From Subtercola frigoramans (GTDB lineage Bacteria > Actinomycetota > Actinomycetes > Actinomycetales > Microbacteriaceae): a stretch of DNA of 64,000 nucleotides. Position numbers and translations under genes: made by a program. Below, piece after piece: positions 37,648 through 47,670 of the stretch (its first letter is position 1; each line of letters opens with the position of its first letter). The notes beneath the pieces were generated by a model, which saw only the letters and a program-made list of their open reading frames with translations, ran no database searches and was not told where the DNA came from. The stretch is taken from the NCBI RefSeq assembly GCF_016907385.1, contig NZ_JAFBBU010000001.1:2542001-2606000 (forward strand), in the 5' to 3' direction.

Positions 37648-38895
37648 ATGCCGCTCACACTCGCTCACCGCATCAGGCGCGGAGTGTTTGTGGGTCTCGG
37701 TGCGATCATCATCCTCGCGGTCGGTATCTACGGACCGGCAACTCTCGTGGGCCCCCTGCCGGCCGCAACGGCAACCGTTCTGAGCCCCGCCCCGCCTGCG
37801 GTCGCCTCGTCGCCTCCCACGCTCCCCCAGACGGGAGCGAGCGGAATCTCCGTCGGAGACAATTCGACCGTTCTGGCGACAGCGGGCCAGACCGACGCCG
37901 TTCCGCTCGGCGGCACAGCGAAAGTCATCCTGGCTCTCGTGGTGCTCGATGCCAAACCCGTCGACGCCGGCACAGCGGGCCCGTCGATCGTGGTGACGGC
38001 AGAAGACTATGCCGGCTACGTCGACTACATCGCGAACAGCGCCCGGGCCGTCTCGTTCATCACCGGCGAATCCTGGACCGAGCGCGAATTCCTCCAGGCC
38101 ATCCTGCTCGGTTCTAGCAACAATCACAGCGATGCGCTGGCCAGATGGGCCTTCGGCTCCGTCGACGGGTATCTGACGGCCGCGAAATCCTGGCTCGCCA
38201 GGAACGGGCTCCCCAGCACCACAGTGGTCGATGCGACCGGGCTCTCGGGCGACTCGGTGGGCACAGCATCCGATCTCACCCGGGTGACACAGCTCGCCTT
38301 CGAGAACCCCCTCGTCGCCGAGATCATGGCAGAGCCCACCGTCACGGTGAACAAGAACCGCGTCGTGAACAACCTCGCAACCTACCTGCCGGAGCAGGGC
38401 GTCACGGGGCTGTCTCTCAGCTACACCGACCAAGCGGGGCTGTGTTTTCTCTTCAGCGCAACCGTGACAGTCGCCGGCAGCACGGTGCCGATCTACGGGG
38501 CGCTGCTTCGCGAGCCCGACTATGACACGCTTCACCAGGACATGGTCGCCCTGGTGGCGAGCGCACCTCTCACCCTGAAGCCCAGCCCCGTCGTGACCGC
38601 GGGTGACGCGTTCGTGCGCTACGACACGGCCTGGGGCCAGTCGGCGCAGGGCGTGGCACTCGCTGGCGACGACCGGATGCTCTGGGCACCCGCCACGACA
38701 GCTCCCGTCGTCTCAGCCGCCCAGGTCACCACCGCACTCGGGGGAACCAGTGCAGGCAGCGTCGCCTTCGACCTGCCCGGCGGGCCGCTGACCGTACCGC
38801 TGAAGTTGAGTGCGACGATCACCGACCCCGGGCCGCTCTGGCGGTTGACGCACCCGGTGCCGGTCATCCAGGCCTTCCTGGATTCGCGACACTGA
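37648..38895 (+). CDS. D-alanyl-D-alanine carboxypeptidase-like protein (S11), degenerate active site
   Basis: A 415-residue protein of the S11 penicillin-binding fold. A signal anchor (GVFVGLGAIIILAVGIYG) opens it, so it is exported. The SxxK motif is GGTAK with Gly89 in place of the serine nucleophile and Lys92 kept. The SxN motif is SNN (157-159) and the KTG triad reads VTG in QGVTGLSLSY. Two of three catalytic elements are thus lost, so activity is unlikely; it may be a binding or regulatory pseudo-enzyme. Reading frame and codon use look under selection. Confidence 0.75.
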   Translation: MPLTLAHRIRRGVFVGLGAIIILAVGIYGPATLVGPLPAATATVLSPAPPAVASSPPTLPQTGASGISVGDNSTVLATAGQTDAVPLGGTAKVILALVVLDAKPVDAGTAGPSIVVTAEDYAGYVDYIANSARAVSFITGESWTEREFLQAILLGSSNNHSDALARWAFGSVDGYLTAAKSWLARNGLPSTTVVDATGLSGDSVGTASDLTRVTQLAFENPLVAEIMAEPTVTVNKNRVVNNLATYLPEQGVTGLSLSYTDQAGLCFLFSATVTVAGSTVPIYGALLREPDYDTLHQDMVALVASAPLTLKPSPVVTAGDAFVRYDTAWGQSAQGVALAGDDRMLWAPATTAPVVSAAQVTTALGGTSAGSVAFDLPGGPLTVPLKLSATITDPGPLWRLTHPVPVIQAFLDSRH

Positions 38896-38913
38896 TCGCG
38901 CTGGAGTGCCGGA

Positions 38914-39192
38914 TCAGACCAGTGCTTCACCCAGGTCGGAGTCGTCGCCGCTCACGTACGGATCGCTGTCTGCGGCATCGAACGAGTAGCTGACGTGCAG
39001 TTCACCGTTGAGGGTTCGCTCTGAAACCACCGTGTACTCGAAGTTCGATTCGATGCCGTCGACGAGGGCGATCACACCGAAGGTCTTGTCGTGCTTGCCA
39101 CCGACGAAGACCCGCTTGTCGAACTGGCCCTTGAGGGGGCCGTCGACATATTCGACGGTGTACGACGTGGGGGTTGATGCTGAATCTGTCAT
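38914..39192 (-). CDS. Small hypothetical protein (92 aa)
   Basis: An acidic 92-residue protein with a beta-rich middle (SYTVEYVDGPLKGQFDKRVFVGG, GVIALVDGIESNFEYTVVSERTLNGELHVSYSF) and an Asp-rich tail. No motif or membrane segment is seen. The ATG at 39192 has GGTGGGGG upstream. It converges on the S11 gene with an 18-bp gap. Confidence 0.55.
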   Translation of the reverse strand: MTDSASTPTSYTVEYVDGPLKGQFDKRVFVGGKHDKTFGVIALVDGIESNFEYTVVSERTLNGELHVSYSFDAADSDPYVSGDDSDLGEALV

Positions 39193-39299
39193 ACCCCCAC
39201 CGTAGCGCTGTTGCGCGCCCAGCCAGCGGCGAGCTCACAACCGTTTCGCGGGGTGGGTCACATCCTCTATCCTGTGGCATCCCCTATTCTGAAGGAACG

Positions 39300-39686
39300 A
39301 TGCCCCTCCTCCTTCTCGCCGCTGCCGTTCTGGTGGCTGTGCTCTTTCTCGCCGTGTTCGCGCACCGCAGAATGACCGAGAGCTGGCTCTCCCGGAACGG
39401 CACGCGCACCCGGGGCCAGGCCGTCACGGTGGCGCCTCCGCTCTCAACGGGGCTTCTCTCCCGGCTGACCTCGACGGTGACGATCATCTCGTTCACCGCC
39501 AGTGACGGCATCGCGCGAAGCCTCATCCCCCGCTCAGGCGGCGTCACGTTCAAGCTCGCGCAGGCCAGTGGCGCCGTAACCGTGCTGTACGACGCGGCGA
39601 AGCCCACCAGCGACGACCGGATGCGCGTGGGTTTCGGCCCCGCTCCGACCACCTGGCACCGCGTCAGGCTGCGCCAGGCTGCCTGA
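39300..39686 (+). CDS. Small membrane protein (128 aa)
   Basis: A 128-residue protein with one N-terminal helix (LLLLAAAVLVAVLFLAVFAH) followed by a basic, beta-rich cytosolic or extracellular domain (GLLSRLTSTVTIISFTASDGIARSLIPRSGG, ITVLYDA-type strand, WHRVRL). Its pattern resembles DUF3592-type proteins, but I cannot confirm this. GAAGGA is seven bases before the ATG at 39300. Confidence 0.6.
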   Translation: MPLLLLAAAVLVAVLFLAVFAHRRMTESWLSRNGTRTRGQAVTVAPPLSTGLLSRLTSTVTIISFTASDGIARSLIPRSGGVTFKLAQASGAVTVLYDAAKPTSDDRMRVGFGPAPTTWHRVRLRQAA

Positions 39687-39745
39687 CGCGCCCGGGCATG
39701 ACCTGCCCCCGAGCGAGCCCGGCCTGTGCCGTCTTCAGCGGCGCC

Positions 39746-40087
39746 TTACTTCTTCAGTGACTTGATCACTCGCGACATGGCATGGCCCCACACCCACATG
39801 GCCGGTATCGAGACCGCGATCAGCGACACCAGGTTCGGCTGGAACCAGGCACCCTTGCTCGTCTTGACGTACGCGCCGATCGGGATGCTCGCTCCCCCGC
39901 CGCCCCCGCCGGCCATCGGGCCGCCGAGCGCGCCCTCAGAACCACCGTTGTCGCCCCCACCGAAGCCGTACCACGCCAGGGCGACCGGGATGATGGTGAC
40001 CCCTTCGAGGTCCACCGGGTCACCGTAGATCGATTTGACCCCGGCGGACCTAAACGATTCTGAGAGCTGCACAGCGAGACTAGTCAT
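39746..40087 (-). CDS. GerW/YtfJ-like sporulation-family protein in a non-sporulating lineage
   Basis: A 113-residue member of the GerW (YtfJ) family: VKSIYGDPVDLEGVTIIPVALAWYGFGGGDNGG, a long Gly/Ala-rich segment (MAGGGGGGASIPIGAYV), and a C-terminal hydrophobic helix (LVSLIAVSIPAMWVWGHAMS). In Bacillus the protein is needed for germination; actinobacterial members have no known job. It is divergent from the LLM oxidoreductase, with 60 bp between. Confidence 0.75.
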   Translation of the reverse strand: MTSLAVQLSESFRSAGVKSIYGDPVDLEGVTIIPVALAWYGFGGGDNGGSEGALGGPMAGGGGGGASIPIGAYVKTSKGAWFQPNLVSLIAVSIPAMWVWGHAMSRVIKSLKK

Positions 40088-40147
40088 GACTCGGCGCTAC
40101 TCTTCAACCCCACCCGGCGATAGTGAGAAGTGTGTGAGGGTTAAGGT

Positions 40148-41074
40148 ATGCAGCTGCGTATCTTCACAGAGCCTCAAGACGGTGCGAGTTACGACGATCT
40201 CCTCGCGGTGGCCCAGGCCACCGAACGACTGGGCTTCGACGCGTTCTTCCGTTCTGACCACTATCTCGCCATGAATGGCGACGGTCTTCCCGGCCCGAGC
40301 GACGCGTGGACCTCGCTCGCAGGGCTCGCCAGGGAGACGAGCACGATCAAGCTCGGTACTCTCGTGTCGTCCGTCACCTACCGGCACCCCGGCATCCTCG
40401 CCATCCAGGTGGCCCAGGTCGACCAGATGTCGGGTGGGCGTGCTGAGCTCGGCCTCGGCACCGGGTGGTTCGCCGCGGAACACGCCGCGTACGGCATCCC
40501 CTTCCCGGCGAAGCGTTTCGGCCTGCTCGAAGAACAGCTCGAAATCGTGACCGGGCTGTGGTCAACCCCGCTCGGCGACAGGTATTCGTTCGAGGGCGAG
40601 CACTACCAGCTGGTCGACTCGCCTGCCCTTCCCAAGCCCGTGCAGAGCCCGGTTCCGGTCATCGTGGGCGGATCAGGGGCCAAACGCACCCCGGTCCTCG
40701 CCGCGCGCTTCGCCACCGAGTTCAACATTCCGTTCGCCGAATTAGACTCCATCGCAGCCCAGTTCGGGCGCGTCCGCGCGGCGTGCGAGGCCATCGGGCG
40801 CAACCCCGACAGCCTGGTCTATTCGGCGGCTCTCGTCGTGGCCGTGGGTTCTGACGAGCGGGAGTTCGCCCGCCGTGCGGCCGCAATCGGCCGCGAGCCC
40901 GAAGAACTTCGTCGGCACGGAATCGCGGGTACAGCATCCGAAGCCATCGATCGCATCGGCGCCCTCCGGGAGTCTGGCGTCGAGCGGCTCTACCTGCAGG
41001 TGCTCGACCTGGGCGACCTGGAACACCTCGACTTCATCGCGGCAGACATCGCGCCGCACCTCACCTCGCACTGA
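40148..41074 (+). CDS. LLM class F420-dependent oxidoreductase
   Basis: A 308-residue luciferase-like monooxygenase-family protein, expected to use reduced F420 or flavin: QLRIFTEPQDGASYDDLLAVAQATERLGFDAFFRSDHYL, KLGTLVSSVTYRHPGILAIQVAQVDQMSGGRAELGLGTGW and PVIVGGSGAKRTPVLAARFATEFN. Substrate unknown. It precedes glgX by 35 bp and could share its transcript. Confidence 0.85.
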   Translation: MQLRIFTEPQDGASYDDLLAVAQATERLGFDAFFRSDHYLAMNGDGLPGPSDAWTSLAGLARETSTIKLGTLVSSVTYRHPGILAIQVAQVDQMSGGRAELGLGTGWFAAEHAAYGIPFPAKRFGLLEEQLEIVTGLWSTPLGDRYSFEGEHYQLVDSPALPKPVQSPVPVIVGGSGAKRTPVLAARFATEFNIPFAELDSIAAQFGRVRAACEAIGRNPDSLVYSAALVVAVGSDEREFARRAAAIGREPEELRRHGIAGTASEAIDRIGALRESGVERLYLQVLDLGDLEHLDFIAADIAPHLTSH

Positions 41075-41109
41075 CCACGCGTGCCCGCACGACAACAGGA
41101 GAATTCTTT

Positions 41110-43311
41110 ATGGACAGCTGGCCCGGATCCGCGTACCCGCTCGGAGCGACCTTCGACGGCAGCGGCACGAACTTCGCCATCTTCAGCGAGGGGGCAGAGA
41201 AGGTCGAACTCTGCCTCTTCGGCGAGAAGGGGGCAGAGACGCGCGTTCTCTTGAACGAGGTCGACGCCTTCGTCTGGCACTGCTACCTGCCGCAGGTGCA
41301 GCCGGGCCAGCGCTACGGGTACCGCGTATACGGGCCGTACGACCCGGCGAACGGCCTTCGGTTCAACCCGCACAAGCTGCTGCTCGACCCCTATGCCAAG
41401 GCGACGAGCGGCACGATCGACTGGGACCAGTCGCTCTTCTCGTACAACTTCGGCGACCCCGACTCGCAGAACGACCTCGACTCGGCCAAGCACATGATGT
41501 ATGGCGTGGTCATCAATCCGTTCTTCGACTGGTCGGGTGATCGCACCCTCAAGGTCCCCTACAACGAGACCATCATCTACGAAGCGCACGTCAAGGGCCT
41601 CACCGAGCTGAACAGCGCGGTTCCCAAGGACCAGAGGGGCACCTATGCAGGCATCGCCCACCCGGCGACCATCGAGCACCTGCAGCGACTCGGGATCACC
41701 GCGATCGAGCTGATGCCCGTACACCAGTTCGTGCAGGACAGCACCCTGCTCGACAAGGGCCTGCACAACTACTGGGGCTACAACACCATCGGGTTCTTCG
41801 CACCGCACAGTGCCTACTCCTCTGCCGGCGAGCGCGGCCAGCAGGTTCAGGAGTTCAAGGGCATGGTGAAAGCGCTGCACGCCGCCAACATCGAAGTCAT
41901 TCTCGACGTGGTGTACAACCACACCGCTGAAGGAAACCACCTCGGGCCGACGATCTCGTTCAGGGGAATCGACAACGAGGCGTACTACCGGGTCATGGAT
42001 GACGACAAGCGGTACTACATGGACTACACCGGCACTGGCAACACGCTGAACGTGCGTCACCCGCATTCCCTGCAGCTCATCATGGACTCGTTGCGGTATT
42101 GGGTGACCGAGATGCACGTCGACGGGTTCCGCTTTGACCTGGCCTCGACCCTGGCACGCGAATTCTACGATGTCGATCGGCTCTCGAGCTTCTTCGAGCT
42201 CGTACAGCAGGATCCGGTTGTCTCACAGGTCAAGCTGATCGCCGAGCCCTGGGATGTCGGCCCAGGCGGCTACCAGGTGGGGAACTTCCCCCCACAGTGG
42301 TCGGAGTGGAACGGCAAGTATCGCGATACCGTTCGTGACTTCTGGCGCGGTGAACCGTCGTCGCTCGGTGAATTCGCCTCGCGATTCACAGGTTCGAGCG
42401 ATCTCTACGAGCACTCAGGCCGCCGGCCCGTCGCCTCGATCAACTTCGTCACCGCGCACGACGGCTTCACGCTGGCCGACCTGGTGTCGTACAACGAGAA
42501 GCACAATGACGCCAACGGCGAAGACGGAAACGACGGCGAGTCGGAGAACCGCAGCTGGAACAGCGGTGTCGAAGGGCCGACCGACGACCCGGGCATCCGG
42601 GCCCTGCGTGCACGCCAGCAGCGCAACTTTCTCGCGACCCTGCTGCTGTCACAGGGTGTACCCATGGTGCTGCACGGCGACGAGCTCGGCCGCACCCAGA
42701 ACGGCAACAACAACACCTACGCGCAAGACAATGAACTCTCGTGGGTGCACTGGAAACGGGCGGATGAACCGCTCACCGAATTCGTCTCTGCCGTCGTGCG
42801 GCTGCGAAAGGAGCATCCGACGTTCAGGCGCTCGAGATTCTTCGACGGCCGGCCCGTGCGTCGAGGTCGGGGCGAGCCCCTGCCCGACATCGTGTGGCTG
42901 AACACGGGTGCGGGCGAGATGGAGCCGGAGGAGTGGGACACACCACTCAGTCGCTCGGTCGGCGTCTTTCTGAACGGACAGGGAATCCGAGGGCGCGACT
43001 ACCGCGGCGCCCGGGTCACCGATGTGAATTTCCTCGTGTACTTCAACGCCGACGACGTCGAGGTCCCGTTCACCCTGCCGAGCGTCGAGTATGCGACGGC
43101 GTGGGACGTGGTGATCGACACCGCGGGCCAGGCCACCAACGAAGACCCGAGTGTTCCAGGCGACGTGCTCACCGTGCATCCGAAGTCGATGATGGTGCTT
43201 CGTGCCCACCGTCACGAGACGGCCGACCCCGACCACTCTGTTGCCGCGTCGCTGAGCTCGATGACCGGCGCCGTTCCCATCATTTCGGCCAACCGGGCGT
43301 CAACCAGCTAG
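41110..43311 (+). CDS. glgX: Glycogen debranching enzyme GlgX
   Basis: A 733-residue GH13 isoamylase-type enzyme that removes alpha-1,6 branches from trimmed glycogen. The N-terminal CBM48-like part (residues 1-120: YPLGATFDGSGTNFAIFSEGAEKVELCLF) precedes the catalytic barrel. Catalytic residues are D343 (HVDGFRFDLAS), E379 (IAEPWDVG) and D451 (TAHDGFTL). The ribosome-binding site is AGGAG. First of the glgX-treY-treZ set, it releases linear maltodextrin for TreY. Confidence 0.94.
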   Translation: MDSWPGSAYPLGATFDGSGTNFAIFSEGAEKVELCLFGEKGAETRVLLNEVDAFVWHCYLPQVQPGQRYGYRVYGPYDPANGLRFNPHKLLLDPYAKATSGTIDWDQSLFSYNFGDPDSQNDLDSAKHMMYGVVINPFFDWSGDRTLKVPYNETIIYEAHVKGLTELNSAVPKDQRGTYAGIAHPATIEHLQRLGITAIELMPVHQFVQDSTLLDKGLHNYWGYNTIGFFAPHSAYSSAGERGQQVQEFKGMVKALHAANIEVILDVVYNHTAEGNHLGPTISFRGIDNEAYYRVMDDDKRYYMDYTGTGNTLNVRHPHSLQLIMDSLRYWVTEMHVDGFRFDLASTLAREFYDVDRLSSFFELVQQDPVVSQVKLIAEPWDVGPGGYQVGNFPPQWSEWNGKYRDTVRDFWRGEPSSLGEFASRFTGSSDLYEHSGRRPVASINFVTAHDGFTLADLVSYNEKHNDANGEDGNDGESENRSWNSGVEGPTDDPGIRALRARQQRNFLATLLLSQGVPMVLHGDELGRTQNGNNNTYAQDNELSWVHWKRADEPLTEFVSAVVRLRKEHPTFRRSRFFDGRPVRRGRGEPLPDIVWLNTGAGEMEPEEWDTPLSRSVGVFLNGQGIRGRDYRGARVTDVNFLVYFNADDVEVPFTLPSVEYATAWDVVIDTAGQATNEDPSVPGDVLTVHPKSMMVLRAHRHETADPDHSVAASLSSMTGAVPIISANRASTS

Positions 43312-43349
43312 TCCCCCCCTCCACCCCCGACAGAATCGAGCCGACCACC

Positions 43350-45704
43350 GTGCGCGTCCCCCAGTCGACCTATCGTCTGCAGATCACTCCGAACTTCACG
43401 CTCTCCGACGCGGCGGAGGTGACCGCGTATCTCCACGATCTGGGGGCGAGCTGGATCTATCTCTCCCCGCTGTTGAAGGCGGAGAAGGGCTCCGACCACG
43501 GCTACGACGTGATCGATCACTCGCAGGTCGACCCCGACCGCGGCGGAGCTGAGGGACTCGACCGTGCCGTCGCAGCCGCACGCAACGCGGGCCTCGGTGT
43601 GTTGATCGATATCGTGCCGAACCACGTGGGGGTGAACACCCCACACACGAGTGCGTGGTGGTGGGACCTGCTCACGCACGGGCGTGATTCGCGCTACGCC
43701 GACGCATTCGACGTCGACTGGGAGTTCGGGCACGGCAAGGTGCGGCTCCCGGTTCTCGGCGATGACCCGCTCGAGAGCCTCTCCGCAGACGACTTCCGTA
43801 TCGTCGGTGACCAGCTTCATTTCTACGACAACCGGTTTCCGTTGAAACCGGGCTCTGCCGACGACGGCGCAGACGCAGTGACCGTCCACTCGCGCCAGAA
43901 CTACGAGCTCGTGAACTGGCACCGGGCCGACTATGACCTCAACTACCGGCGGTTCTTCGCGGTGAACACGCTGGCCGGAATCCGGGTCGAGAACGCCTCC
44001 GTCTTCGACGAATCGCACGCCGAGATCGGGCGGTGGTTCAAGGAAGGGCTGGCCGACGGGCTGCGGGTCGATCATCCTGACGGCCTGAAGGACCCCCGCG
44101 GCTACCTCGATCGCCTGGCCGAACTCACGGGCGGCAGCTACGTGCTGGTCGAGAAGATCCTCGAGGGCCGCGAGAAGATGCCGGCAGACTGGGCGACGGC
44201 GGGCACTACCGGGTACGACGCCCTCGCCGATTTCGATCGGGTTCTGGTCGACGCTGCAGGGCAGGCGACTCTGGATGCCCTCGACCTGCGCCTCGCGACC
44301 GAATCCCGCCCCGCTCCCACGTCGTTCACCGCCCTCATCCACGACACCAAACGCGGCATCGCCGACGGTATTCTGCGCTCAGAGGTGCTCCGGATCGTTC
44401 GCGACCTCGATGTACCGTCGTGGCCCCGCCCGCTCGAGACCGACGCGCTCGAAGCTGACGCAGTCGCAGACGCCATCGCTGAGCTGCTCGCCTGCTTCCC
44501 GGTATACCGCTCGTACCTGCCCTTCGGAATCGAGGCGCTCGGAGAGGCTGTTGACCTCGCTGGCCAGCACCGCCCCGACCTCAGCTCGACCATCGACGCC
44601 GTAGTGCCTGCGCTGTCTGACCCCGCGAACGTCGCCGCCCAGCGCTTTCAGCAGACCTCTGGCATGGTCATGGCCAAGGGCGTCGAAGACACCGCGTTCT
44701 ATCGGTTCAACCGCCTGACCTCGCTCAACGAGGTCGGCGCCGACCCGGGTGAATTCGCCATCCCTGTGGCCGAATTCCACCACCGCCAGGAAACGCGCCA
44801 CACCGACTACGCCACAGCAATGACCACGCTGTCGACCCATGACACCAAGCGGGGCGAAGACACGCGGGCGCGCATCAGCGTGATCTCCGAGCTGGCGGAG
44901 GAGTGGGCATCCACTCTTCAGCAAGTGCGAGTGCTCGCACCACTCGGTGACGGCCAGCTCGAGAACCTGCTGTGGCAGGCCATCGTCGGCTCGGCACCAG
45001 CGTCGCGCGAACGGCTGCACGCCTATGCCGAGAAGGCCGCTCGGGAGGCCGGCGACTCGACGAACTGGCTGTCACCAGACCACGATTTCGAGGCGCGCAT
45101 GCATCGTGTGGTCGACAGCGCCTTCGATTCTCACGAAGTGCGTCGTGTTCTCTCGGGTTTTCTCGAGCAGGTACGGATGCCCGGCTGGTCGAACTCGTTG
45201 TCGCTGAAGTTGCTGCAGCTCACCGCCCCGGGCTCGCCCGACGTCTACCAGGGCAGCGAGCTGTGGGAGACGTCACTCGTCGACCCCGACAACAGGCGGG
45301 CGGTCGACTACGGCGAGCGCCGCAGCATCCTGGCCCGGCTCGATGCGGGCGATCTGCCGCCCCTCGACGAAACGGGAGCGGCCAAGCTTCTCGTGGTCTC
45401 GCGGGCACTTCGCCTGAAGCGCGACCGGCCCGGGCTGTTCACCGGGTACCAGCCGCTGGTCGCTGAAGGCGCGGCGGCCAGTCACGCCATCGCGTTCGAC
45501 CGGGGTGGGGCAATCACCGTTGCGACGCGGCTGCCCGTCGGGCTTGCGCGGGCCGGCGGCTGGGGCGAGACGACCCTCACCACCGACTACCGGGCGACGG
45601 TCGACGTGATCACTGGTCGGCACTTCGCTTCGGCAACACTCCCGCTCACCGAGCTGCTCTCCCGCTACCCCGTGGCACTGCTGGTGCCCGAAGAAGAGGC
45701 GTAA
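43350..45704 (+). CDS. treY: Malto-oligosyltrehalose synthase TreY
   Basis: A 784-residue GH13 enzyme that turns the reducing end of maltodextrin into a trehalose unit. The N-terminus STYRLQI is the family signature. D241 ([10 protein letters not shown]) and E268 ([10 protein letters not shown]) are catalytic residues, with the third Asp in [14 protein letters not shown]. The start is GTG at 43350, 38 bp after glgX; an open frame continues upstream in the antisense-like phase, but lacks family similarity. Its product is cut by TreZ. Confidence 0.94.
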   Translation: MRVPQSTYRLQITPNFTLSDAAEVTAYLHDLGASWIYLSPLLKAEKGSDHGYDVIDHSQVDPDRGGAEGLDRAVAAARNAGLGVLIDIVPNHVGVNTPHTSAWWWDLLTHGRDSRYADAFDVDWEFGHGKVRLPVLGDDPLESLSADDFRIVGDQLHFYDNRFPLKPGSADDGADAVTVHSRQNYELVNWHRADYDLNYRRFFAVNTLAGIRVENASVFDESHAEIGRWFKEGLADGLRVDHPDGLKDPRGYLDRLAELTGGSYVLVEKILEGREKMPADWATAGTTGYDALADFDRVLVDAAGQATLDALDLRLATESRPAPTSFTALIHDTKRGIADGILRSEVLRIVRDLDVPSWPRPLETDALEADAVADAIAELLACFPVYRSYLPFGIEALGEAVDLAGQHRPDLSSTIDAVVPALSDPANVAAQRFQQTSGMVMAKGVEDTAFYRFNRLTSLNEVGADPGEFAIPVAEFHHRQETRHTDYATAMTTLSTHDTKRGEDTRARISVISELAEEWASTLQQVRVLAPLGDGQLENLLWQAIVGSAPASRERLHAYAEKAAREAGDSTNWLSPDHDFEARMHRVVDSAFDSHEVRRVLSGFLEQVRMPGWSNSLSLKLLQLTAPGSPDVYQGSELWETSLVDPDNRRAVDYGERRSILARLDAGDLPPLDETGAAKLLVVSRALRLKRDRPGLFTGYQPLVAEGAAASHAIAFDRGGAITVATRLPVGLARAGGWGETTLTTDYRATVDVITGRHFASATLPLTELLSRYPVALLVPEEEA

Positions 45705-45711
45705 CCAGACC

Positions 45712-47538
45712 ATGGCACTCCAGAAATTCGATGTGTGGGCTCCTCGAGCAGACGGCGTGACCCTCACCGTTCGCCAGCCCGGCTCTGCCGAGCCAAAGCG
45801 CATCACCATGTCGCCACGAGCAGACGGGTGGTTCGCGGTGCCCGCTAACGTCGTGGCCGATCTCGAGACCGCAGGCGACATCGACTACGGGTACACGTTC
45901 TCGGGCGTGGGCGACGCCGATCTCGTCATCCCCGACCCCCGGTCGAGGCGCCAACCCGACGGCGTTCACGGTCTCTCCCGCACCTTCGACCCCACGCAAT
46001 TCGAATGGACAGATTCCTCGTGGAAGGGCCGCCAGCTCGCGGGCGGCGAGATCTACGAGCTGCACATCGGCACCTTCACTCCCGAGGGTACCCTCGACGC
46101 TGCGATCGCCAAGCTCGACCACCTGGTCTCCATCGGCGTCGACTTTGTCGAACTCCTGCCCGTCAACGGCTTCAACGGCACCCACAACTGGGGTTACGAC
46201 GGCGTGCTCTGGTTCACCGTTCACGAGGGGTACGGCGGGCCAGCGGCGTACCAACGATTCGTCGATGCCTGTCACGCGAAAGGTCTGGCGGTCATCCAGG
46301 ACGTCGTGTACAACCATCTCGGCCCCAGCGGCAACTACCTCCCGATGTTCGGCCCATACATCAACGACCAGAGCTCGAACACCTGGGGATCGTCGATAAA
46401 CCTCGACGGCGAGGGCTCCGAGGAGGTACGGCGATTCATCGTCGACAACGCGCTGATGTGGCTGAATGATTATCACGTCGACGGCCTGCGTCTCGACGCC
46501 GTGCACGCCCTGCACGACGAGAGTGAACCGCACCTCCTCGCCCAGATGTCTACCGAAGTCGATACTCTGTCGTCGTTTCTCGGCCGGCCTCTGACGCTCA
46601 TCGCCGAATCCGACCTCAACGATCCGATCATGTTCACGCCGCGCGAGAGTCGCGGCTACGGACTCTCTGCCCAGTGGAGTGACGACTTCCATCACGCCCT
46701 GCACGTGGCGCTCACCGGCGAGGTCTCGGGGTACTACGCCGACTTCGAACCACTCTCTGCGCTCGGCAAGGTCATGACCGAGGGCTTCTTCCACAACGGA
46801 ACGTGGTCGAGTTTTCGCGAGCAGATTCACGGCAAGCCAATCGACACCGAGCACACCCTCTCGTGGAGGCTCGTCGTCGCCAACCAGAATCACGACCAGA
46901 TCGGCAATCGGGCCACCGGTGACCGGCTGAGCGCGTCGCTGACGGATGGCCAGCTCGCCATCGCCGCCGTACTCACGATGCTCGGCCCGTTCACCCCCAT
47001 GCTCTTCATGGGAGAGGAATGGGCAGCATCCACACCCTGGCAGTTCTTCACCTCGCACCCCGAGCCCGAACTCGGCGAGGCCACCGCCAAGGGGCGTATC
47101 GCCGAATTCGCCAAGATGGGCTGGGACGAGTCGGCAGTACCCGACCCGCAGGACCCCGAGACTTTCGAGCGCTCCAAGCTCGACTGGGCGGAGCGCGCTG
47201 AAGGTCGCCATGCCCGCGTGCTGCGCCTCTACCAGGAGCTCGCACGACTGCGGCGCAGCCTTCCGGAGTTCACCGACCCCCGTTTCACAGAGATCTCCGT
47301 GCGGTTGGACGAGGATGCAGACTGGTTCGAGATCACTCGCGGCCGTGTCAGCATCATCGTGAACTTCTCAGACGTGCCGATTGCGTTCGATGCTGTTGGG
47401 ATCGGAGCAGGCGAACCGGCCGGCACTATATTGCTGAACACCTCCGACGCCTTGGAAGGCACGGAGTTCAGTGGGGCTCCAGTCACGGCCGACGCGACGA
47501 TCGCGCCTCACTCGGCAACGATCATCCTGCGCCCATGA
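45712..47538 (+). CDS. treZ: Malto-oligosyltrehalose trehalohydrolase TreZ
   Basis: A 608-residue GH13 enzyme that hydrolyses the terminal trehalose unit formed by TreY. An N-terminal CBM48-like domain (residues 1-95) precedes the barrel. Catalytic residues are D262 ([11 protein letters not shown]) and E299 (IAESDLND); [10 protein letters not shown] carries the transition-state His/Asp region. It starts 7 bp after treY. Together with glgX this completes a glycogen-to-trehalose route. A 17-bp tandem repeat begins right at its stop codon. Confidence 0.94.
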   Translation: MALQKFDVWAPRADGVTLTVRQPGSAEPKRITMSPRADGWFAVPANVVADLETAGDIDYGYTFSGVGDADLVIPDPRSRRQPDGVHGLSRTFDPTQFEWTDSSWKGRQLAGGEIYELHIGTFTPEGTLDAAIAKLDHLVSIGVDFVELLPVNGFNGTHNWGYDGVLWFTVHEGYGGPAAYQRFVDACHAKGLAVIQDVVYNHLGPSGNYLPMFGPYINDQSSNTWGSSINLDGEGSEEVRRFIVDNALMWLNDYHVDGLRLDAVHALHDESEPHLLAQMSTEVDTLSSFLGRPLTLIAESDLNDPIMFTPRESRGYGLSAQWSDDFHHALHVALTGEVSGYYADFEPLSALGKVMTEGFFHNGTWSSFREQIHGKPIDTEHTLSWRLVVANQNHDQIGNRATGDRLSASLTDGQLAIAAVLTMLGPFTPMLFMGEEWAASTPWQFFTSHPEPELGEATAKGRIAEFAKMGWDESAVPDPQDPETFERSKLDWAERAEGRHARVLRLYQELARLRRSLPEFTDPRFTEISVRLDEDADWFEITRGRVSIIVNFSDVPIAFDAVGIGAGEPAGTILLNTSDALEGTEFSGAPVTADATIAPHSATIILRP

Positions 47539-47638
47539 AGATTCCCCGTTCGGAAGGATTCCGCATTCAGAAGGATTCCGCATTCAGAATGGTTCCGCGT
47601 TCCTGAACGCTCGGCGGAGCTGAACGCTCGGCGCCATC
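47537..47638. repeat. Six degenerate tandem copies of a 17-bp unit behind treZ
   Basis: Starting at the treZ stop, units begin at 47537, 47554, 47571, 47588, 47605 and 47622. The copies at 47554 and 47571 are identical (AAGGATTCCGCATTCAG), the flanking ones are degenerate, and the last two resemble each other (GAACGCTCGGCG). The block lies in the 132-bp gap between treZ and the convergent HNH gene. Confidence 0.75.
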
Positions 47639-47670
47639 GCCGCCGCGCACCTCAGTAAGCACTCTCCACA

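Noticed and set aside
38892..38917. A 6-bp stem CTGATC/GATCAG after the S11 gene as terminator
   Set aside because: Stem too short and loop too long to be convincing.
42894..43349. N-terminal extension of treY overlapping glgX
   Set aside because: The frame is open by chance inside glgX; family similarity begins at [11 protein letters not shown].
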